Assembly (NCBI GenBank): GCA_002711555.1
Contig: PARQ01000018.1
Span: 68,654 to 80,470 of the forward strand
DNA from: Rhodospirillaceae bacterium
Lineage (GTDB): Bacteria; Pseudomonadota; Alphaproteobacteria; UBA8366
Direction: 5' to 3'
Length of the DNA: 11,817 bases
The notes under the pieces: generated by a model
Databases searched by the model: none
Seen by the model: the letters and a program-made list of their open reading frames with translations, nothing else
Told to the model about the DNA's origin: nothing
Made by a program: the position numbers and the translations under genes
Shown here: positions 7,238 through 11,817 of the stretch, piece after piece
Layout of the letters: every line of letters starts with the position of its first letter
How positions within the stretch are numbered: the stretch's first letter is position 1

Positions 7238-7708
7238 ATGATTAAAGGCAGAGTTGTCTCTCTCTTCACCACTCCTAACGGAGCTAACAAAATGATCTCA
7301 GCAAATCATTTATCCTGCGTCGCCGGTAAAGGAATAGAAGGTGACCGGTATGCATTGGGAACGGGCACGTATTCAAAAAAGCCCGAGCCGGGACGACAGT
7401 TAACTATTATTGAAATTGAGGAATTAGAAGCGCTCAAAGATCACACAAATATCAGCTGCCTACCGGAACAATGTCGAAGAAATGTTATTTCGGAAGGAAT
7501 ACGCCTAAATGATCTAATTGGAAAAATCATCTCAATTGGCACTGTACAACTCAGAGTGCACAGACTCTGCCAACCGTGCGGCTACCTCGAGGGCAAACTG
7601 AAGAAACCAGGGTTAAAGGACGCACTGTGGGACAAAGGCGGTGTTAGGTGTGAAGTACTAAATGATGGCAAAATAATGGTAGAGAATGATATCAGCTTGG
7701 TAGAATAG
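7238..7708 (+). CDS. Small MOSC-domain protein
   Basis: This 156-residue protein consists essentially of one MOSC domain, the fold found at the C-terminus of molybdenum-cofactor sulfurases and in small proteins such as YiiM. Visible landmarks are GIEGDRY near residue 32, GRQLTIIEIEE near 50, the CRRNVISEGIRLNDLIGK core near 83, and HRLCQPCGYLE with C111 and C114, a short Cys motif common in stand-alone MOSC proteins. A glycine-rich WDKGGVRCEVLNDGKI stretch follows. MOSC domains are thought to bind sulfur or molybdenum cofactor and in some proteins contribute to reduction of N-hydroxylated substrates; the role here is not established. AAAGGA at 7221-7226 supports the ATG. Its position 27 bases after the FAD reductase suggests that the reductase and MOSC protein are used together. 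It converges with ispG, with only 5 bases between the two stop codons. Confidence 0.85.
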   Translation: MIKGRVVSLFTTPNGANKMISANHLSCVAGKGIEGDRYALGTGTYSKKPEPGRQLTIIEIEELEALKDHTNISCLPEQCRRNVISEGIRLNDLIGKIISIGTVQLRVHRLCQPCGYLEGKLKKPGLKDALWDKGGVRCEVLNDGKIMVENDISLVE

Positions 7709-7719
7709 CGCACCTATTC
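7703..7719. repeat. Hairpin formed by the two convergent stop codons
   Basis: GAATAG (7703-7708), a CGCAC loop (7709-7713) and CTATTC (7714-7719) form a perfect 6-bp inverted repeat. Each arm is the last Glu codon plus the TAG stop of one of the two converging genes. There is no T-run on either side, so it is at best a weak bidirectional terminator; the symmetry may simply follow from both genes ending GAA-TAG. Confidence 0.6.
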
Positions 7720-9006
7720 GGCTGCTGGACGACTTTCTATCTCAGCATCGTCATGAGTTTTATTGCCGAAACGGTCTTTAATATAATTTTCTACCAAATC
7801 TTGAAATTCTTCAGCGATGTTAGGGCCACGTAAAGTCATTGCCTTTTTGCCATCAATAAAAACGGGCGCTGCCGGTTGCTCGCCAGTACCAGGCAAGCTG
7901 ATACCGATATCGGCCATTTTGCTTTCACCGGGACCATTTACGATACAGCCCATTACGGCTAGGTTCAACTCCTCAACCCCCGGATATGCGGTCCGCCAAT
8001 CGGGCATTCTTTCTCTGATATAGGTCTGAATTTTACCGGCTAAAGTCTGAAACACCGTACTCGTAGTACGACCACAACCCGGGCATGCAGTGACCAATGG
8101 CATGAAAGACCTTAAACCCATCGTTTGCAGCACTTCCTGTGCTACTATTACCTCTTCAGTTCTATCGCCACCCGGCTCGGGTGTAAGAGAAACACGAATT
8201 GTATCACCAATCCCTTGCTGGAGAAGTACCGCTAAGGCTGCGGTTGAGCCTACAATCCCCTTCGAACCCATACCGGCCTCTGTAAGCCCTAAATGAAGCG
8301 CGTAGTCGGATTGAGCCGCCAAGCTCTGATATGCAGCCACCATTCCCTGAACTTCACTAACTTTGCATGACAGGATGATTTTGTTCTTTGACATACCTAA
8401 TTCTTCTGCACGCTTCGCATTTGAGAGCGCGGACTCGACTAATGCCTCATGCGTAACAACTGCGGCATCTTTCGGCTGTTCTGCCTTGGAGTTCTCATCC
8501 ATTAACTTGACAAGAAGTTCTTCATCCAAGCTACCCAGGTTTACTCCAATTCTAACCGGACGGTCATACTTCAAAGCCACGTCGATCATGGTCGAAAACT
8601 GACTTTCCTTTTTTGCACGACGTCCAACATTGCCCGGGTTAATACGATACTTTGCCAAGGCTTCCGCACAATCCGGATATTTAGTCAGTAATTGATGCCC
8701 AATGTAGTGAAAATCTCCTACAAGTGGGACATCAAAACCCCAATTATCTAGCTTTTCCCGAATGTAAGGAACCGCTTTTGCGGCATCCTCACGATCTACG
8801 GTTATTCTTACCACCTCAGATCCGGCCCGGTGCAAATCGGCTACCTGCTGAGCCGTGCCATCTGCATCCGCAGTGTCCGTATTGGTCATCGATTGCACCA
8901 CGACAGGCGCATCACCGCCAACCATCACATTGCCTACCTTCACTCCTGCGCTAGTGCGTCGGGGCGCTAATCCTGTATTTAGGGACATCGTGTCTGGCCT
9001 ATCCAT
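7714..9006 (-). CDS. ispG: 4-hydroxy-3-methylbut-2-en-1-yl diphosphate synthase (MEP pathway)
   Basis: IspG (GcpE) reductively converts methylerythritol cyclodiphosphate to HMBPP, the penultimate MEP-pathway step, using a [4Fe-4S] cluster. The 430-residue sequence shows the TIM-barrel start [20 protein letters not shown], then [10 protein letters not shown] and RINPGNVG. The cluster ligands are C308 and C311 (ACPGCGR), C354 ([10 protein letters not shown]) and E361, all present. The protein is longer than the E. coli enzyme (372) through central material, as in other alphaproteobacterial and Thermus-type forms. The start is uncertain: ATG at 9006 has no clear ribosome binding site, while the ATG at 8988 ([12 protein letters not shown]) resembles the family's usual N-terminus and has an AGG upstream, giving 424 residues. 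It is divergent from hpnC (56-base gap) and convergent with the MOSC gene. The ferredoxin or flavodoxin that reduces it is not in the window. Confidence 0.96.
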   Translation of the reverse strand: MDRPDTMSLNTGLAPRRTSAGVKVGNVMVGGDAPVVVQSMTNTDTADADGTAQQVADLHRAGSEVVRITVDREDAAKAVPYIREKLDNWGFDVPLVGDFHYIGHQLLTKYPDCAEALAKYRINPGNVGRRAKKESQFSTMIDVALKYDRPVRIGVNLGSLDEELLVKLMDENSKAEQPKDAAVVTHEALVESALSNAKRAEELGMSKNKIILSCKVSEVQGMVAAYQSLAAQSDYALHLGLTEAGMGSKGIVGSTAALAVLLQQGIGDTIRVSLTPEPGGDRTEEVIVAQEVLQTMGLRSFMPLVTACPGCGRTTSTVFQTLAGKIQTYIRERMPDWRTAYPGVEELNLAVMGCIVNGPGESKMADIGISLPGTGEQPAAPVFIDGKKAMTLRGPNIAEEFQDLVENYIKDRFGNKTHDDAEIESRPAAE

Positions 9007-9062
9007 TTTTAAAACTGACGTCTTGCTTCGATTATGTTGATATCATACTCATATTAAAATTT
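9007..9062. promoter_or_regulatory. Divergent promoter region between ispG and hpnC
   Basis: Both genes must be read outward from this AT-rich 56-base gap, so promoters are expected here or overlapping the gene starts. On the - strand, CATAAT (complement of 9031-9036) is a good -10 candidate for ispG, with only a poor -35. On the + strand, TTGCTT (9023-9028) and TACTCA (9046-9051), 17 bases apart, are a weak pair for hpnC; transcription would then begin near 9058, which favours the second ATG at 9081 as the hpnC start. The assignment of hexamers is tentative. Confidence 0.35.
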
Positions 9063-9935
9063 ATGTTAAGTAAAAGTGCCATGACAGATACATCTTTGAC
9101 AACAGCAGAAACACCCTCAGGTAAAGGACCGGATGACGAAAACTTTCCAGTCGGCTCTATATTCCTTCCGGCCTCACTGCGTCCACACGTTGCAATATTC
9201 TACGCATATGCTCGCGCCATTGATGATGTTGCAGATAACCCACTACTGACACCAATCGAAAAAGTACAAAGATTAGAGGGTTTTGAGGATGCAGTCCGTG
9301 GGAAAAATGATGATCCAGCTTTTCAAAAAGGGCATGCAATTCGCAAAAGCCTTATCGAATGTGGGGTTACTGTGCAACATTGTTGCGATCTAATTATTGC
9401 CTTCAAGCAAGACGCAACAAAGCATCGCTACAAAAATTGGAAAGAGTTGATCAATTATTGCAATAAATCGGCAGCACCCGTTGGGCGGTATCTGCTCGAC
9501 ATCCACGGTGAAGAACCATCCGGATATCCAGCCAGCGACGCTCTTTGTAATGCTCTACAGGTTATCAACCATCTTCAAGATTGTTCAGATGATTACAAAA
9601 ATATGGATCGTGTTTACCTTCCCACAGATTGGCTAACACAAGAAAAAGTGACGCCAGAGGCGCTCAATTATAAATACACTACCGCGAACTTGCGGGTCGT
9701 ATTGGATAAATGCCTAGATGCCACCGACGATCTTCTCATAAAAGCTAAAACTTTACCGAATAAGTTGAAAAGTAAACGATTAGCCATGGAAACGGCGACC
9801 ATTATACAAATTGCAGTCAAGTTAACTGAAAAATTGCGGACCAATGATCCGATAGCACAACGGGTTGAGTTAAATAAATTACAATTTTTTAGCTGCTGCC
9901 TTTCAGGTTTTTTTGCCGGGCTGAAAAATCGTTGA
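9063..9935 (+). CDS. hpnC: Squalene/phytoene synthase family protein HpnC (hydroxysqualene synthase)
   Basis: HpnC acts in the bacterial HpnCDE route to squalene, converting presqualene diphosphate to hydroxysqualene ahead of hopanoid synthesis. The 290-residue sequence has the HpnC-like opening ENFPVGSIFLPASLRPHV (near residue 26). The two Asp-rich, Mg-diphosphate binding motifs of trans-isoprenoid head-to-head synthases are DDVAD (54-58) and HLQDCSDDYKNMDRVYLP with D173 and D177. SAAPVGRYLLDIHGE between them is also typical. The assignment as HpnC rather than HpnD or phytoene synthase rests on the NFPVGS start and the length; it is likely but not proven. Start choice is open: ATG at 9063 or at 9081 (MTDTSLTTAETP), neither with a clear ribosome binding site. 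hpnD and hpnE, its usual partners, are absent downstream. The neighbours ispG and dxs supply its C5 precursors. Confidence 0.88.
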   Translation: MLSKSAMTDTSLTTAETPSGKGPDDENFPVGSIFLPASLRPHVAIFYAYARAIDDVADNPLLTPIEKVQRLEGFEDAVRGKNDDPAFQKGHAIRKSLIECGVTVQHCCDLIIAFKQDATKHRYKNWKELINYCNKSAAPVGRYLLDIHGEEPSGYPASDALCNALQVINHLQDCSDDYKNMDRVYLPTDWLTQEKVTPEALNYKYTTANLRVVLDKCLDATDDLLIKAKTLPNKLKSKRLAMETATIIQIAVKLTEKLRTNDPIAQRVELNKLQFFSCCLSGFFAGLKNR

Positions 9936-10124
9936 TTATAATTTTGGAAAACGGGCTTTCAGTGAGAATGCATTGTCTCCCTGACAAACAGTATCCGATA
10001 GCATCAAAAATTAGGCTCTGTATTTTTAGGCCGATGCAAGCGATGATCTCTACTGGTAATTTTCGGTAAATATCTGCTAGGATCTAAAAAATAAGATGAC
10101 TTTCGAATGATCGCAATGTAACTG

Positions 10125-10147
10125 TTTTGGTTATCGATATACCAAAA
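10125..10147. repeat. Inverted repeat upstream of dxs (TTTTGGT / ACCAAAA)
   Basis: Perfect 7-base arms TTTTGGT (10125-10131) and ACCAAAA (10141-10147) surround a centre that contains the palindrome TATCGATA. The size and symmetry fit a site for a dimeric DNA-binding regulator. It overlaps where a dxs promoter would be expected, just before AATAAT at 10154-10159. Confidence 0.5.
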
Positions 10148-10164
10148 TAAACCAATAATTAAAC

Positions 10165-10179
10165 GTCAGCCTGGCTGAC
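10165..10179. repeat. Perfect 15-base palindrome just upstream of dxs (GTCAGCC-T-GGCTGAC)
   Basis: Two perfect 7-base arms are separated by a single T. As DNA this resembles an operator; as RNA it could fold as a 6-bp GC-rich stem with a 3-base loop in the dxs leader, 14 bases before the GGGAG ribosome binding site. It is followed by AAAAA, not by T, so it is not an intrinsic terminator on the + strand. Confidence 0.55.
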
Positions 10180-10207
10180 AAAAATGCTAAAAGCGGGAGC
10201 ATTAGCC

Positions 10208-11817
10208 GTGGGTATTGAAACTCCATTACTCGATCAAATAACATTTCCTGCCGATTTACGTAAATTTAAAGAAGAAGATTTGCGTCAAATTGCGGATGAG
10301 CTTCGTGCTGAACTTGTCGATGCAGTATCACAAACCGGAGGTCACCTTGGAGCCAGTCTAGGTGTTGTGGAGCTCACCACAGCAATACACTATGTCTTCA
10401 ATACCCCGGACGATATTCTAATTTGGGATGTTGGACATCAATGCTACCCACATAAGATACTGACTGGCCGCCGCGATCGCATCCGCACGATCCGTCAAAA
10501 AGGCGGGCTTTCCGGTTTTACTAAACGATCAGAAAGCGAATATGATCCATTTGGAGCGGCGCACTCCTCAACATCCATCTCTGCCGGTTTGGGTTTTGCT
10601 CAAGGACGTGATTTTTCCGGGAAAGATAACGACGTTGTTGCGGTGATTGGAGACGGCTCCATGACTGCCGGCATGGCATACGAAGCGATGAATAATGCTG
10701 GCGCAAATGGTAATCGAATGATCGTAGTTCTAAATGATAATGAAATGTCCATAGCGCCACCGGTGGGTGCTCTCAACAGTTATCTTACACGACTTCTATC
10801 ATCAAAACAGTATAGAAGGTTACGTGAACTGGGGCATGAAATTGCAGAAAAATTACCTCATCCAATAGAAATGGCTGCTAAACGTGCTGAGGAATACGCC
10901 CGTGGAATGTTTACAGGGGGCACACTGTTTGAGGAATTAGGCTTTTATTATGTTGGCCCCATAGATGGTCATAACTTGTCCCATCTAATACCAGTTCTAA
11001 AAAATTTAAAGGAATCCGAATTACCAGGGCCAGTGTTACTTCACGCCGTTACTGTAAAAGGCAAAGGTTACGAACCCGCCGAAAAAAGCACTCATCGCTA
11101 TCATGGGGTTGCAAGCTTTGATGTGTCGAGTGGTGAACAAAATAAAGGAACATCAAATGCACCAGCTTACACCAAGGTTTTTGCTGAAAACCTAATAAAA
11201 CATGCCAATGTCGATGATAAGATTGTCGGGCTTACTGGAGCCATGCCAGATGGTACCGGCATGGATCTATTTGAGAAAGTGCATCCAGAACGTATGTTCG
11301 ACGTAGGCATTGCTGAGCAACATGCGGTTACTTTTGCCGCAGGACTGGCAGCTGAAGGTTATAAGCCATTTGCCGCGATCTATTCAACATTCCTGCAGCG
11401 TGCTTTTGATCAAGTCGTACACGATGTTGCAATACAAAAATTACCAGTTCGGTTTGCAATAGACCGTGCGGGACTAGTTGGTTCCGATGGGCAAACCCAT
11501 GCAGGATCGTTCGATATTGCGTATTTAGGCTGTTTACCTAACTTTGTTCTGATGGCATGTTCTGACGAAGCTGAGCTTTGCCATATGATTGCGACAGCAG
11601 TTGCATATGATGAGGGTCCCTGCGCATTCCGTTTTCCACGCGGAGAGTCTGTTGGTGTGGAAATGCCAGAGATCGGTGAAATTCTCGAAATTGGGAGGGG
11701 ACGCATACTGCGTGAAGGCTCTAAATTAGCGATTCTCTCTTATGGTGGCCGCATGGTCGAAGTTCAGAAGGCGGCAGACAATCTAGAGGCTAAAGGATTA
11801 TCCACAACCATTGCGGA
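10208..11817 (+). CDS. dxs: 1-deoxy-D-xylulose-5-phosphate synthase (3' end outside window)
   Basis: Dxs condenses pyruvate and glyceraldehyde 3-phosphate using ThDP, the first and usually flux-setting step of the MEP pathway, also feeding thiamine and pyridoxal synthesis. The window shows 536 codons of a protein normally about 620-640 long. Visible motifs are [10 protein letters not shown] (H46), [37 protein letters not shown], the ThDP motif GDGSM (148-152) with NDN (176-178), and [13 protein letters not shown], whose E370 is the catalytic glutamate. [15 protein letters not shown] follows. The alphaproteobacterial style is clear. I chose the GTG at 10208 because it gives the normal family N-terminus and has GGGAG 9 bases upstream; an in-frame ATG at 10184 would add 8 residues and start 4 bases after a palindrome. 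It is downstream of hpnC and separated from it by a region with putative operators, so it probably has its own promoter. Confidence 0.95.
   Translation, partial: MGIETPLLDQITFPADLRKFKEEDLRQIADELRAELVDAVSQTGGHLGASLGVVELTTAIHYVFNTPDDILIWDVGHQCYPHKILTGRRDRIRTIRQKGGLSGFTKRSESEYDPFGAAHSSTSISAGLGFAQGRDFSGKDNDVVAVIGDGSMTAGMAYEAMNNAGANGNRMIVVLNDNEMSIAPPVGALNSYLTRLLSSKQYRRLRELGHEIAEKLPHPIEMAAKRAEEYARGMFTGGTLFEELGFYYVGPIDGHNLSHLIPVLKNLKESELPGPVLLHAVTVKGKGYEPAEKSTHRYHGVASFDVSSGEQNKGTSNAPAYTKVFAENLIKHANVDDKIVGLTGAMPDGTGMDLFEKVHPERMFDVGIAEQHAVTFAAGLAAEGYKPFAAIYSTFLQRAFDQVVHDVAIQKLPVRFAIDRAGLVGSDGQTHAGSFDIAYLGCLPNFVLMACSDEAELCHMIATAVAYDEGPCAFRFPRGESVGVEMPEIGEILEIGRGRILREGSKLAILSYGGRMVEVQKAADNLEAKGLSTTIA

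Larger units (their letters stand above)
9936..10207. other. Intergenic region upstream of dxs with several dyad symmetries
   Basis: No plausible coding frame was seen in these 272 bases. They hold an imperfect hairpin at 9959-9984 (TCAG/CTGA and GAGA/TCTC arms around an 8-base loop). A bulged stem at 10001-10037 pairs GCATC and AAAAAT with ATTTTT and GATGC. Two sharper inverted repeats lie at 10125-10147 and 10165-10179. AATAAT at 10154-10159 is a candidate -10 for dxs without a good -35. GGGAG at 10194-10198 probably is the dxs ribosome binding site. No T-rich terminator for hpnC is obvious, and no thiamine riboswitch consensus was recognised although Dxs uses ThDP. Confidence 0.6.

Noticed and set aside
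7817..9040. Open frames on the + strand across ispG
   Set aside because: They are shadows of the well-supported ispG gene on the opposite strand, with no recognisable protein motifs or ribosome binding sites.
9936..10207. Thiamine riboswitch upstream of dxs
   Set aside because: I found no CTGAGA-type core with its conserved partner segments; the dyads present do not match that fold.
10521..11706. Minus-strand open frames within dxs
   Set aside because: They lie antisense to a clearly conserved Dxs coding sequence and show no family features.
1..11817. CRISPR arrays, tRNA/rRNA genes, insertion sequences or prophage genes
   Set aside because: No regularly spaced repeats, tRNA-like folds, transposase or integrase motifs, or paired terminal repeats were seen on either strand.

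Overview
The window looks like a piece of an alphaproteobacterial chromosome of moderate-to-low GC content. The taxonomic call rests on the style of the Dxs, IspG and HpnC proteins and is an inference. No rRNA, tRNA, transposase, integrase or CRISPR array was seen. Genes are densely packed and fall into two blocks that meet tail to tail near position 7710.

Block 1 (1-7708, all on the + strand) reads as a catabolic or decarboxylation gene cluster. It holds the 3' end of an unidentified gene, two tandem UbiD-family prenylated-FMN decarboxylases, a thiamine-diphosphate (ThDP) enzyme of the acetolactate synthase/benzoylformate decarboxylase superfamily, a ferredoxin-reductase-type FAD/NADH oxidoreductase, and a small MOSC-domain protein. 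Gaps are 9, 99, 30, 142 and 27 bases, so most of it could be one transcript, with a possible break at 5833-5974. A plausible theme is processing of an aromatic or other unsaturated acid: two reversible (de)carboxylases, a 2-oxoacid-type ThDP enzyme, and an electron-transfer flavoprotein that would feed an oxygenase or P450 outside the window. The substrate cannot be read from the sequence. No ubiX (the prFMN cofactor supplier) and no ferredoxin or oxygenase is in view.

Block 2 (7714-11817) is isoprenoid biosynthesis. ispG (- strand) and hpnC (+ strand) are divergent across a 56-base gap, and dxs (+ strand, cut by the window end) follows after a 272-base region that holds several dyad symmetries. 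Dxs makes the first MEP-pathway intermediate, IspG is the penultimate iron-sulfur step, and HpnC uses C15 prenyl diphosphate chemistry to lead to squalene/hopanoids.

The most unusual object is the first UbiD protein (184-2247). It is 687 residues against 541 for its neighbour, and the whole excess is a second, diverged copy of the UbiD C-terminal domain placed in tandem (residues about 334-453 and 476-598). Both paralogues keep the same catalytic residues at identical numbering (N168, R173, E279, E284), which also fixes their start codons. Other points of interest are a 10-G tract inside the ThDP enzyme gene, a hairpin whose two arms are the stop codons of the convergent genes, and perfect palindromes just upstream of dxs.
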